A DNA stretch of 64,000 bases from Mercurialis annua (GCF_937616625.2 NC_065575.1:23050001-23114000), one strand, 5' to 3'. Positions 24,124-35,644 are shown, numbered from the stretch's first letter. Program-made: numbers and translations. Notes: a model not told the origin generated them from the letters alone.

Positions 24124-24535
24124 TTTCACGACCCAATCTCAGGGCCGAGACCGGTGCTAGGGAATGGGAGTGGTTGCTCCGAAACCCGTAGCAAGCCTAA
24201 AAACGTAAAATAATTTTTCGCGAAACATAAACGTCATGCATGACATACATAAACACGTGTCATGCAGAAACACATGCCAGGCACACATATCTTCTGGCAA
24301 TCACAAACATCACAACGCAACCAGCGTAAAACATACTAATTAATCGATCAAGCAACCCAATCATTAATATCAAATTGTGAGTCCAACTCACTGGTGGCCC
24401 AGCCACTAGATACGGGGACTCCAGACTACACCGTAGCCGAGTGCTCACTCGTATCAAAATCATATACCCAATCGTAAGTTTCATAATCATCATCAGCTCC
24501 CAGCTGAGTCACATTAAAACTGGTGATCACACAGC

Positions 24536-24554
24536 CCTATTGTCGCCCAATATG
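24536..24554 (-). other. Conserved LTR hairpin 1, E4 (one mismatch)
   Basis: CCTATTG-TCGCC-CAATATG. One stem base (G to T) breaks the next-to-last outer pair seen in E3, E5 and E6. The flanking GTGATCACACAG and GTAGCACGTTCC are kept. Confidence 0.7.
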
Positions 24555-25080
24555 TAGCACGTTCCATCGGATCAATACTGGTTTCAAATCAAGCATATGC
24601 AATTCATAAAAAGAATTCGCATCGAAATCATGCAAAACAAACATAAAGCAATATAAAATATTTGCTTAAATAAATACTTTAAAAGCAAATCGTATAAACT
24701 CACAGAAAACGCTTATCCAAAAATATGTCGGGGCTTTAGAACGTCAAGCTTCCCGAACTACTGGTCCATCTGCTTCTTGCCTCGCCGGATCTAAAACAAT
24801 TTTAAAACATTTGACTTGTATTAGAATCCTACTCTAAGATTGACTCTAGACTCGAGACTCGACACGCTGAACCTTTATTAATCGTCGTGCTTCTCACGTA
24901 TACTCCGATAACGGTATCAAACTCGTTTACGGATCGTAAATCGCTTCTAATTCAATTCCCATTTAACCCCATTAGGTTAACTATTCACATTAATCGATTA
25001 ACTACTATTCGATTTCCGATTCAGTACGCGAATTCAATTAATTCAATCGAGGTACGAAGAATCGGGGTGCGAGAATCGTA

Positions 25081-25252
25081 GGGTGCACGCTCGTGTATGG
25101 GGGTACACGATCGTGCACCTTGATGGTAAACGTTCGTGTACCTTGGTACACGGTCGTGTACCATGTATTGGTGCACGTTCGTGTACTTTGGTACACGTTC
25201 GTGCACCATTGATGGTACACGTTCGTGTACCACAAGTGCTGTCGTGCACGAT
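25081..25252. repeat. GTACACG palindrome array in E4
   Basis: About seven tandem hairpin units of the type GGTACACGTTCGTGTACC (eight-pair stem, two-base loop), separated by short spacers. Individual units differ (for example GGTACACGATCGTGCACC). The array gives open frames on both strands (such as 25021-25353 and 25083-25376) made of simple repeated peptides, which I do not call genes. It lies about 360-530 bp downstream of the TATATA run in element sense. Confidence 0.85.
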
Positions 25253-25612
25253 CCCCCGGAATCAATTTCCGGGGTTTCCGACCTGCTATATACGTAAAAA
25301 CGCTCCAAACTTAACCAAAACGCATATTCTAAGCTCAAAACGCTATATATCAATCCTATACTCGATAAAACGATAAAATCGTTTCGTGGCCTAAAACTTT
25401 GAATCGATATAACTCAAAATATATTCGTTTAAACGAGAAAACGTCAAGCTTACAGTGATACGCCACTGAAATACGATCGTTTTGAGCTATTAAACGTCGG
25501 AAACGGACGAGAAACGAAAACCGCGCGACGAACCGTAATCGATCGCCGTTTTTGATCGAGAGAAGGAAGAAGATGATGAAGGTTCTATAACCTTCATAAG
25601 AAAGGTTTAACT

Positions 25613-25627
25613 TATATATATATATAT
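25613..25627 (-). promoter_or_regulatory. Possible TATA box of E4 LTR
   Basis: An alternating TA run of 15 bases, about 405 bp from the U3 end and 95 bp downstream of the AT inverted repeat in element sense. It could equally be a microsatellite. Confidence 0.45.
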
Positions 25628-25722
25628 GCTGGTTAATTTTCCATTTGGTCCTTGAAACTTTTCAAAAGTTTCAATTTAGTCCAAGACCTATTCAATTAAT
25701 CTTTCTATTAATTGATATACGT

Positions 25723-25746
25723 ATTATTTATATCCGAATAAATAAT
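25723..25746 (-). promoter_or_regulatory. Conserved AT inverted repeat in E4
   Basis: ATTATTTAT-ATCCGA-ATAAATAAT. The nine-pair stem is identical to that in E3, E5 and E6 while the loop differs. It contains TATAAATA on the element strand. Confidence 0.5.
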
Positions 25747-26034
25747 ATTAACTCAAAATATATATTTCCATCGGAAATCCTCAAATTTCTATTTTCCGGG
25801 CTTAATTGGCTAATTTGCACTTTAACCCCTAAACTTTTCAAAATTTACAATTTAGCCCCAAAATGCCTCCACATCCAAATTTTCAAAATTAACTCCTTAA
25901 ATCCCGCTAATTGACTCATTAAATTTTATTCTAAATTCTCGATATAATTAAATTAAATTCTCCTTAATTTAATTTATCGGAAATCACGACACGTGACACT
26001 ACTTAATTACCTTAAAATATTTTGGGGTATTACA

Positions 26035-26450
26035 AAGCCAAATGTTTAAAACTTTACGAAACAAATCCAAATGTTTCACCTTTTTAGCGATTTAAGCCAA
26101 ACGTTTACAAATGTTACGAAACAAATCCAAACGTTACGAAACCAATCTAAACGTTTAAAACGATGCGGAACAAATCCAAACGTTTCACCGTATTAGCTAT
26201 TTAAGCCAAACATTTAAAACGTTACAAAACAAATCCAACAAAACAAATTCAAATGTTTCACCTTTTTGCCAAACGTTACGAAACTAAGCCAAACGTTCAC
26301 AAACGTTACGAAACCAATTAAAACGTTTAAAATGTTACGAAACCAGTCTAAACATTTAAAACAAATCCAAATGTTTCACCTTTTAAGCCAAAAGTTTAAA
26401 ATGTTATGAAACAAACCAAACGTTTTACCTTTTTAGCAATTTAAGCCATA
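26035..26450 (-). repeat. Inverted satellite module 5, right part
   Basis: Reversed satellite starting with the second AAGCC. It follows module 4 from about 22393 onward. Confidence 0.85.
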
Positions 26451-27328
26451 CCTTTGGAATTGTTTTGTAACGTTTGTTTATGTTTGGCTTAAATCGCTAA
26501 AAAGGTGAAACGTTTGGATTTGTTTTGTAACATTTGTAAATGTTTAGCTTAAATCGCTAAAAAGGTGTAATGTTTGGATTTGTTTCGTAACATTTGTAAA
26601 CGTTTGGCTTAAATCGCTAAAAAGGGGAAATGTTTGGATTGGTTTCTAAACGTTTGCCTTAAATCGCTAAAAAGATTAAACGTTTGGATTTATTTCGTAA
26701 TGTTTTAAATGTTTGAATTGGTTTGGTAAGGTTTGTAAACGTTTCACCTTTTTAGCGATTTAAGCCAAACATTTAAATGTTTGGCTTAAATCGCTAAAAT
26801 TGGGAAACCTTAGGATTTGTTTCGTAACGTTTGGTTTATATTGCTAAAAATGTTTTAAATGTTTGGATTGAATCGCTAAAAAGGTGAAACGTTTGGATTT
26901 GTTTCGTAATGTTTGTAAACATTTGGCTTAAATCGCTAAAAATGTGAAACGTTTGGATTTGTTTTATAACGTTTTAAAAGTTTGGATTGGTTTTGTAACA
27001 TTTTAAACCTTTGTCTTAAATCGCTAAAAAGGTTAAACGTTTGGATTTGTTTCGTAACGTTTGTAAACGTTTTGGCTTATATAGCTAAAAATGTGAAACG
27101 TTTGGATTTGTTTCGTAACTTTTGTAAATGTTTGGCTTAAATCGCTAAAAATGTGAAACGTTTGGATTTGTTTCGTAACGTTTGTAAACATTTGGCTTAA
27201 ATCGCTAAAAAGGTGCAACGTTTGGATTGGTTTCGTATCGTTTTAAACATTTGGCTTAAATCACTAAAAAGGGGAAACGTTTGGTTTTGTTTTATAACGT
27301 TTGGCTTAAATTGCTAAAAAACTGAAAT
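26451..27328 (+). repeat. 60-bp satellite array, forward
   Basis: Forward monomers closely matching 22900-23670, including the micro-inversion at 26740-26780. The array breaks off in mid-monomer at the E5 junction. Confidence 0.93.
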
Positions 27329-29072
27329 ATTTTTTTTTTCTTCTTTTACTGTGTTTCTTGATCCTCGTATACACCTCATTCTAGTATTTTTGATCTTATC
27401 TCTTGATCTAAGGTTGACAAATAATCCTTCAAATTTTGTCGATGCGAAATACTCTCGGTTATGAGTAAATCCTTATATCAAACTCTTAATGATATTTGAC
27501 TTATCAGCAAGGTTAATTTTTTAATTTTAATTTTTTTTGTATTTATATCAAGTCCATCCACTTAATTCCTTTCGTCGACAGCCTTACGGAATCCCATTTC
27601 CTCTTATATTTTCACTTCAATCGTCATGTAATGTATCTTTCTCATAGCCTATCGTCCCACATTTTACTCCCTTCCTTCGTTTACTCTAATCGGGTATTAA
27701 GCGTTAAACGCGTATTATCCAATTCTTCTCAATACCACTCGTGACCCGTATTCTTTTCGGGTCTTTACGTTTTTTTTTTCATTATACGCTTCTTACTTTC
27801 ACTTCCTCTTACCCTTGTGTAAGTATGATCATAGGTATCTCATCGACACCTCTTATTACTCATCTCGATCGATTCGATAACTTTTTATTATTATTTAGGC
27901 TCAATTCTTTTATTGGGGTGCATTTTATCACATGCGTTCATATTTTTATTATTGTCGCAGGGCTTTACATCGGAGTTCTCTTTCAAAACAAAGCAAAATT
28001 TCCAATCATCTTTGATTGGTTTGGCCGGCCATTTCAAACTTTTCATTTGATTTCAAATCGCTTTGAAAACTTTAGTACAATTGTGGCTCAGAGTGATGAC
28101 ATCTCTCATGACTAAAGAGTTGCTCGATAAAATCACGTTTTTTTCATCGTTGTACAAATATGATGCATGACCTATATTTTGAAAAATATTTTTCGTACAT
28201 AAATTGTATGCATTGCTAACGTGATTATGATTGGCCATATGCAATGTTTGAGCACAATTGCACTGCTAAAAACATAAGATCTTCACACCATTCGCAAAAC
28301 CGTAAGTCCCTCCAGATTACACACTTTGCGACATATTGGCTTTTAATATCATTTATTGGAGTTTATTATGATTTTGATATTGGAAGTTTCGCCGTCCGTT
28401 AACCCTTACCTAAGTATTTCACAACTAAAAATATTCCTCTCCAACACTTCTAATCAAACATCCCGCTCAATACCTTCTAATGTCCATCTATCTTTACGAT
28501 CCATCTTCTCGACCACATACTTGTATCTCGTAGCCCTTAGTCATACATATCGATTCTTCACAACAATATTTATTCACTAATCGCTTACCATCCTTCGTGA
28601 TAGATAAAACGTAATATTAGGAATTATGTTTGACGATATATGTATTTTATGTGTTTTGTGTATTTTTCGTTCAATTGTTATATTATAAACTATGCATAGG
28701 ATAAATACTAATAAACAAACTTTATCATAATCTATTTCTATAGGCATTGCCTACACGATATACTATATATCTTATGCACGCCATATCGATCAAACACAAT
28801 TACGATCAATCATATACCAAAACAAGGCAATTAACCATATAAAATATGCAACGCACAGTTTATACTATTCACGTGAACACTTAAGAAATCTCACACACAC
28901 GTGTTCTACTCGGCCATAGAGAGTATATAGCATCAAACAAAATTCAATCAAACACATATAGTCAATAAGGCTCGACTCTATACGCTGCAGTAGTTCCTAG
29001 GTACTTAAGGTCAACCAAACACTTTTCATAGACTGACAGTGGTAACTGGACCAACTGCTCTGATACCAACTT
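27329..29072 (-). mobile_element. E5 internal region, truncated, non-coding
   Basis: About 1.74 kb lies downstream, in element sense, of the E5 LTR. It ends abruptly in a T-rich stretch joined to satellite at about 27329, so the distal interior and the 3' LTR are lost. No gag, protease, reverse transcriptase or integrase motif was recognised. The longest frame (27741-28115, plus strand) is antisense to the element and has no domain. Two short blocks match the E6 interior: 28093-28123 and 28985-29002. The interior therefore appears to come from a non-autonomous family. Confidence 0.8.
29057..29068 (-). other. E5 primer-binding site
   Basis: GCTCTGATACCA on the plus strand is the complement of TGGTATCAGAGC, which matches the 3' end of plant initiator tRNA-Met. 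It lies four bases inside the LTR and fixes the element's orientation as minus. Confidence 0.9.
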
Positions 29073-29458
29073 TGTCACGACCGGATTTCTCGAGCCGCGA
29101 CCGGCGCTAAGGAATGGGAATTATAGTTCCGAATCCCGTAGAAAGCCTGAGATTCACTAAAACTTTTTCGCAATTATGTTATAACACGGAAGAATTTAAT
29201 TACGAAAACATTACTAGTCATTTTATAAACACTGATTACACAAATCCAACATCGTTGAAATATTTGTTTTATACACAACAGCAGTCATAAATATTTTCCA
29301 AAACTAAAATATTGTCCTAGGTCATGACTGGTCACACAATGTAATACTGCAGCGATCACGGAAGTCGGACTGTACATGGCAAGACAGAGTCCCGGCAAAA
29401 CGATAGACTTCTAGTCACTCCAAGTCTAGGTACCTGAAATGTTTAAAAACCACGGGGT

Positions 29459-29470
29459 CAGCTTAAGCTG
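29459..29470 (-). other. Conserved LTR hairpin 2, E5
   Basis: CAGCTTAAGCTG is a perfect 12-base palindrome set in the conserved frame GGGGT...AGTGAG. E3 and E6 have different stem bases at this place. Confidence 0.65.
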
Positions 29471-29702
29471 AGTGAGATATACCTTACTAACGGTATTATC
29501 ACAAAATAGCATCGCAAGTGAAAATCATTTATTCAAGCAAATATAATATTATCATATTATAAACAAAGATTTGATCCGATAGAAACCTTAGTCTTAAACT
29601 CTTAACCTTTCATAACATGTATCGTATTCATATCAAATCATTTTGATCCGAGTGGTACGATCCCGAGATAGTTCGACCGAGTTACCGCTACCACGTGGCA
29701 TA

Positions 29703-29867
29703 GTCCCGAGATAGTTCAACCGAGTTACTCATGCCACTGCTTAATCCCAAGGTGTGAGTCCCGAGATAGTTCAACCGAGTTACTCATGCCACTGCTTAAT
29801 CCCAAGGTGTGAGTCCCGAGATAGTTCAACCGAGTTACTCATTAGATACGGGTTCCGAGATAGTTCG
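29703..29867. repeat. 55-bp tandem repeat in E5 LTR
   Basis: Units start at 29703, 29758 and 29813 with GTCCCGAGATAGTTCAACCG. The first two full units appear identical and the third is partial. Diverged single copies flank the array at about 29657 and 29851. The identity of units means recent duplication. Confidence 0.85.
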
Positions 29868-30001
29868 ACCGAGTTACCTCGTATCTACAAAATTTTAATC
29901 CTCCTTTCCGATACCCAAACATAATTAGCGTATATTGAGCTCATGTCAAACAATTCTAAGTATAGACATCTATACTCTTACAAACACCAGTGATCACACG
30001 G

Positions 30002-30020
30002 CCTATTGACGCACAATAGG
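30002..30020 (-). other. Conserved LTR hairpin 1, E5
   Basis: CCTATTG-ACGCA-CAATAGG, a seven-pair stem with a five-base loop, between GTGATCACACG and TAGCTCGTTTC. Confidence 0.75.
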
Positions 30021-31768
30021 TAGCTCGTTTCTTCGGATCACACATCATTTTCAAGCATAGAACAAATAGCAACAAAACGATATACAAAATTTCATACATA
30101 GAACAAAAAACAACAAAACACTACACAATTCGATCCAGCACCAAATATGGAATTCATTCTCGAATATATAATAAACCAATACACAATTGAATTGTCAAAC
30201 ATAAATTATCAATGCATATATATACATATCTATATATAAATATATGTATATATACTTATATAATAAGTCATATTCCGTGTGTCTCATGGTAGAATAACCA
30301 TTTAGTTTATACAATTGCAAATCACAACAATTATTATATAATGCGAAGTACTTTTTTATACTTATAAATAAAATATTTAATAATGTAATTATAGCGTAAT
30401 AATACGCGAGAGAAAAGTATACTAACTACTTGCTATCCACACGCTGCAATAACAGCATAGCGATGTCGTGTTCTATACGTTCCGGTTCCCGTTGGTAGTC
30501 GCCTCTCTAGGCCTACGCAAAGCCGATAATAGCTCGAATTAATGAAAATCTAGCAATAATAAATTTATCCAAAACTAGATTTCTAGCCAACTTCGGCTAT
30601 CGAAATCGTTTACTTAAAACAATCTGACCCCTAAACAAATTACATTCTTAAAGTTTAGAATGTCGTCTACAACTTTTACTGAGGTCTCGGACTAAGATTA
30701 GCACTCGAAGGTGTCGGAAACTAGCCCATAAATTATTTCCTTGGGGCTGTTTTAAAACTGCAGGGCTGACTGCACAACAAAATGTTCTTCTCTAAATGAA
30801 CATCTTAGAGGCAGAATTAGAAAAACCTTAAACTTAGAAAATTATAGAAAAAATCATAAAGTTTCTTTACCAACAAATTGAGCTCAATTTTGAGTTACAC
30901 AACTCAAGATATGACCCTCGCACTAAGGCTGTTTTGCACAATAATTTTGTGCAAAACGTCAAACTAGTTTGCGTCGAGACTAAAACCTTAGTCGATATCA
31001 TGATTTTATATCAACACAATCCAGACCCCCATACACACCAATAGACACTTTAAATCCATGATTAAAATATTTTCAAACTCATTTGAACATGGTTTTCATA
31101 CCTAGGCCAAATACTATCATTATTTTCCATCCAAGGTTTTATTCAACATACTCAGTCAAATTCAACTCCAATTCAGCCCTAATGACTCTTAATCAGAGCA
31201 TGTAATTATCATTTGAACTCTTATACACCTAACATTTATCATGGTCAAATACTTTAGTCAATTTCCTATCCAATATTTCATTCATAACAACACCAAATTT
31301 CTAAGCTATCAAACATCATCAACTCATGAAATTGCCAACTCCTAAACCATAAAACTTATCCAATTTATCCATCAACAATTAATAAATTTCCAGAAAGTAA
31401 TCCTTACTTTTATTGATAATAAAATCCGAATGGTTTTAGCTCCAAGAATCACCATTAAAATTCACCATGTAAGCTCACAATTTCACTACAATGATCAAAC
31501 ATTCATATCACCCTTATAATCATCAAAACCGAAACTAATAACTATGAAACTCTAACTATAAAATGAGATTCTTACCTCAAATTGAATCCATAATCCAGTA
31601 GAGGATCCTTTCCTCGTTCCGTGGCCGCAAGAATCACTCGATTCGGATCAAAAACGAAGAAGTTATGGTAATTTGAAAATTTATTAATGTTCTTCAATGG
31701 AGGATGGGGAAAAACGAATTTGGCTAGCTGAAATGAGGGTTTTGCTGATGTTAAATCATAAGGAGGTG

Positions 31769-31777
31769 ATATATATA
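31769..31777 (-). promoter_or_regulatory. Possible TATA box of E5 LTR
   Basis: ATATATATA lies about 600 bp from the U3 end and about 125 bp downstream, in element sense, of the AT inverted repeat. The spacing matches E3. Confidence 0.45.
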
Positions 31778-31902
31778 ATATTGGAAAAATGTCTCCTTTG
31801 ATCCTTGAAGTTGCCACCTCCTTACACTTAAATTCCTAAGCTTTTCTTTTGCTCAATTTAGCCCAAAAATCACTTAATCGTTTAATCTCGACAAAATTTT
31901 GT

Positions 31903-31926
31903 ATTATTTATGTCCAAATAAATAAT
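31903..31926 (-). promoter_or_regulatory. Conserved AT inverted repeat in E5
   Basis: ATTATTTAT-GTCCAA-ATAAATAAT. The stem is the same as in subfamily B. The TATA match is weaker (CATAAATA). Confidence 0.5.
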
Positions 31927-32380
31927 ACTCTTCCGTCAACTTATTATTTAAACTCCGCTAATCGATTTTGTCAAATTTTGGCTAAAACTCTCAATTTTCC
32001 AATTTGAGCGAAAACGACGATTTCCGTCATTTTTCTGTCCATTTTTTCATTTATGAATATTGATATCCAAATTATCAATATTATTTTCTTAATTATTGAT
32101 TCCCGTCAATAATTTATTTATTTAATATTTTTCGGGCAGTAAAATTCCATTTTCTAATTTCTCGGGGACTTAATCTTATTTTTAATTCCAGCTTTACCTG
32201 TGTCCCGTTTAATTATTTTAAGCATTATAAATATTGAAATTCCTTCTTTAAATTTCAATATCGACATATCCTCGTCCTTAATTACTTAATTCCTTCGCTA
32301 ACTCCCTTTTCTAGTCGCTCTGACTACTAATTTAAATTGCGTTGCTCACTTCGGCAACGTCAAACGTACGGGGTATTACA

Positions 32381-32455
32381 CCTAAAAAGGGGAAACGTTT
32401 GGATTTTTTCGTAATGTTTGTAAACGTTTTCTTAAATTGCAAAAAAGGTGAAACT
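32381..32455 (+). repeat. 60-bp satellite array, forward, right flank of E5
   Basis: About one forward monomer, equivalent to 22273-22355 in the module 4 context. Confidence 0.9.
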
Positions 32456-32830
32456 TTTCACCTTTTTAGCGATTTAAGCCAAACATTTTTTTTCGATTTA
32501 AGCCGAATGTTTAAAACTTTACGAAACAAATCCAAATGTTTCACCTTTTTAGCGATTTAAGCCAAATGTTTACAAATGTTACGAAACAAATCCAAACGTT
32601 ACGAAACCAATCCAAACGTTTAAAACGTTGCGGAACAAATCCAAACGTTTCCCCGTTTTAGCTATTTAAGCCAAACATTTAAAACGTTACAAAACAAATC
32701 CAAACAAACAAATTCAAATGTTTCACCTTTTTGCCAAACGTTACGAAACTAAACCAAACGTTTCACCTTTTTAGCGATTTAAGCCAAACGTTCACAAACG
32801 TTACGAAACCAATTCAAACGTTTAAATTGC
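32456..32830 (-). repeat. Inverted satellite module 6
   Basis: The left junction GGTGAAACTTTTCACC and the internal order are the same as modules 1 and 4. The right end is a deviant unit (GTTTAAATTGCGATTTAGCC). Confidence 0.85.
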
Positions 32831-33163
32831 GATTTAGCCAAATGTTTGTATTTTTTTAGTAACGTTTTAAAAATTTGAATTGGTTTCGTAACGTTTGTAA
32901 ACGTTTGGCTTAAATTGCTAAAAAGGGGTAAGTTTGGTTTTGTTTCATGACGTTTGTAAACATTTGGCTGAAATTGCTTAAAAGGTGAAACGTTTGGATT
33001 TGTTTCGTAACGTTATAAATGTTTGAATTTGTTTCGTAAAGTTTGTAAAAGTTTGGATTTGTTTCATAACGTTTTAAACGTTTGGATTGGTTTCATAACG
33101 TTTGTAAACATTTGGCTAAATCACTTAAAATGTGTAACGTTTGGATTTGTTTCGTAACGTTTG
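32831..33163 (+). repeat. 60-bp satellite array, forward, left flank of E6
   Basis: Forward monomers matching 8545-8867. They end in GTTTG (33159-33163), one copy of the E6 target duplication. Confidence 0.92.
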
Positions 33164-33720
33164 TGTCACGACCCAATTTATTGAGCCGAGACCGGCGCTA
33201 GGGAACGGGAGTGGTAGCTCCGGAACCCGTAGCAAGCCTAAAACCACTATGAATTTTTCGCGAATTAAATATATTATATAAAATATTTTCAGAAAACCCT
33301 TTTAAACTTTATTATTATAAATACTAAAACATCTTTACTACTTTCTGAAAATCATCGCGAATTATTATTATAGACTAGGGCCTTACCGAGCGACACCTCA
33401 TGTCCAGCTCTGCCCTGTCTCTAATCATAATCGTAACCAATTCCACTTTATGGCAATTGGTTAAAGAAATCAAACGGTTAAAATACGATCTTCATTAATA
33501 AATAGTTATATACGTATACTTTTATATCAAATCAGAGTTGCCCATTTAAATATACCGTTTGAATTTAAACCTGACATTACATATAGACATCTACCGACTA
33601 CTGCAACTCTACGAGGAAAACATCCTTTGACATACTCTTTCACTATCATAGACTTCCGGAAGAAGGAAAGGAAGTCCGTCCTTTAAATCGCTTTGACCTG
33701 AAAGAAAGACTGTGAGGGGT

Positions 33721-33740
33721 CAGTATATGGGGATATACTG
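33721..33740 (-). other. Conserved LTR hairpin 2, E6 3' LTR
   Basis: CAGTATAT-GGGG-ATATACTG, an eight-pair stem with a GGGG loop (CCCC on the element strand), followed by AGTGAG. The only LTR difference I found lies in its first base. Confidence 0.7.
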
Positions 33741-34062
33741 AGTGAGTTTATACATTTACTAATAAGTATCCATATAAAACATAAAGCGTAAAACAATGCA
33801 ATAACGTTCAAACCTCGTGCAGCCAAGTACAGGATCCGAATGAAACCTTAATCCTCAAACATACTAATAATCAATCAATCAACCCAATCATAAATATCAA
33901 TTGCGAGTCCAACTCGCTGGTGGCCCAGCCACTAGATACGGGGACTTCCAGGCTACACCGTAGCCGAGTTCACTCTGCGTATCGAAATCATAACCCAATC
34001 GTAAATTTCATACTCATCATCAGCTCCCAGCTGAGTTATATCAAAACTGGTGATCACACAGT

Positions 34063-34081
34063 CCTATTGTCGCCCAATAGG
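34063..34081 (-). other. Conserved LTR hairpin 1, E6 3' LTR
   Basis: CCTATTG-TCGCC-CAATAGG, between GTGATCACACAGT and TAGCACGTTCC. Confidence 0.75.
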
Positions 34082-34594
34082 TAGCACGTTCCATCGGATC
34101 AATACTGGTTTTAAATCAAGCATATGCAATTCATAAAAAGAATTCGCATCGCAATCATGCAAAACAACATAAAGCAATATAAAATATTTGCTTAAATAAA
34201 TACTTTAAAAGCAAATCGTATAAACTCACAGTGACCGCTTATCCAAAAATACTCTGGTACTCAAAAACGCCTAGCTTCCCGAGCTCCTGGTCCAGCGGCT
34301 CCTTGCCTCGCCGGATCTAAAACTATTTTAAAAAAATAATTGACTCACGTCAGAATCCTATTCTAAGATTGACTCTAGACTCGAGATATTACACGCTAAA
34401 TTCATTAACCGTCGTGCTTTCCACGTATATCCCGATAAACGGTTTTTAACTCGTTTATAGATCGAACATCATTTCTAAATCAATTCCCTTTTTAACCTCG
34501 TTAGGTTAACCATTCACATTAATCGATTAGCTACTATTCGAATACGCGTATTCAATTAATTCAATCGAGGTACGAAGAATAGGGGTGCGAGAAT

Positions 34595-34740
34595 CGGAGG
34601 GTGCACGTTCGTGTAGGGAGGTACACGTTCGTGTACCTTGGTACACGTTCGTGTACCATATGATGGTACACGTTCGTGTACCATATGATGGTACACGTTC
34701 GTGTACCACAGTACACGATCGTGTACAGTCGTGCACGATC
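34595..34740. repeat. GTACACG palindrome array in E6 3' LTR
   Basis: Four to five GGTACACGTTCGTGTACC hairpin units, two of them separated by the identical spacer ATATGAT, ending in GTACACGATCGTGTAC. Fewer units are present than in E4, so copy number changes between LTRs of one subfamily. Confidence 0.85.
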
Positions 34741-35223
34741 CCCCGGAATCGATTTCCGGGGTTTCCGACCTGCTATATACGTAAAAACGCTCCAAACTCA
34801 GCCAAAACGCGTATTCTAAGCTCAAAACGCTATATATCAATCCTATACTCGATAAAACGATAAAATCGTTTCGTGGCCTAAAACTTTGAATCGATATAAC
34901 TTAAAATATATTCGTTTAAACGGTAAAACGTCAAGCTTACCGTGATTACCCGTCGAAATACGATCGTTTGGAGTTATAGAACGTCGGAAATGGGCGAGAA
35001 ACGAAGATCGAGCGACGGAACGGCGTTATCTCCATTTTCCTCTCGCTCTCTCTTTTTGATTCCACTGCTCCCATTTCTGGACAATCCTTCGTCTGGAAGG
35101 TTTCATATCTTTTGGCTAAATGTCACTTTTAGTCCTTAAACTCTTTAACTTAAACCAATTCTCTATTAAACTTTCTATTTTAACTTAACAATTACTTATT
35201 AACTTTAACTCAATTACGTACGT

Positions 35224-35247
35224 ATTATTTATACCTAAATAAATAAT
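35224..35247 (-). promoter_or_regulatory. Conserved AT inverted repeat in E6 3' LTR
   Basis: ATTATTTAT-ACCTAA-ATAAATAAT, containing TATAAATA (35226-35233) on the element strand. E6 lacks the clear TATATA run that E3-E5 have further downstream, so here this is the best TATA candidate. Confidence 0.5.
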
Positions 35248-35644
35248 ACGATTCCAAAATTATTATTTTCTATTAATAATCTTTTAATCGCTATTTTCTG
35301 GCTTAATTGGCTAATTTACACTTTAGCCCTTAAACTTTCAAAATTTACAATTTAGTCCTAAACACATCCGCGTCCAAATTTTAAAAGGTCTCCAATTGAC
35401 CCGAAACGTTTATCACAAATACTATAAAATATTTCGCGGACCTTGGCGAACTAATTCTTATCTCGGGATTTATAATTTATTTTATATTAATTTTCTAACC
35501 CTTTTCCTTTAATCCCAATAATCTGTTCAATAAAAATTACTTTAAATTCCCGATATCATTAAATTAAATCCCTCTTGACTTAATTTATCAAAATTCACGA
35601 CACGTGGCACGACTTAATTATTCTAAAATATTTGGGGTATTACA

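Larger units (their letters stand above)
24124..26034 (-). mobile_element. E4 solo LTR, subfamily B, TSD AAGCC
   Basis: An LTR of 1911 bp with TTTCACGACCC at the U5 end (normal TGTCACG, so the second base has changed) and GGGTATTACA at the U3 end. AAGCC flanks it at 24119-24123 and 26035-26039. There is no internal region, so it is a solo LTR. It is about 570 bp shorter than the E6 LTR because it lacks part of the U5-side region, including hairpin 2. It keeps hairpin 1 with one mismatch and a large GTACACG palindrome array. Confidence 0.94.
29073..32380 (-). mobile_element. E5 5' LTR, subfamily C
   Basis: This is the longest LTR here (3308 bp), from TGTCACGACCGG to GGGTATTACA. It shares the U5-end block (GACCGGCGCTA), hairpins 1 and 2 and the AT inverted repeat with subfamily B, but most other sequence differs. 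It has a 55-bp tandem repeat at 29703-29867. Because the far side of the element is lost, no target duplication can be tested. Satellite on its U3 side starts with CCTAAAAAGGGG. Confidence 0.9.
33164..35644 (-). mobile_element. E6 3' LTR
   Basis: 2481 bp, from TGTCACGACCC to GGGTATTACA. It contains hairpin 2 (33721-33740), hairpin 1 (34063-34081), a GTACACG palindrome array (34595-34740) and the AT inverted repeat (35224-35247). The short frames 34527-34736, 34556-34840, 34585-34863 and 34942-35139 recur unchanged in the other LTR. They reflect LTR identity and not genes. Confidence 0.95.

Noticed and set aside
25021..25376. Overlapping open frames on both strands rich in VHERVP and TRTCT repeats
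   Set aside because: They come from the GTACACG palindrome array, which lacks stops in several frames. The same occurs in both E6 LTRs.
27741..28115. 124-codon frame in the E5 interior
   Set aside because: It is antisense to the element, rich in Phe and Ile from T-rich DNA, and has no recognisable domain.
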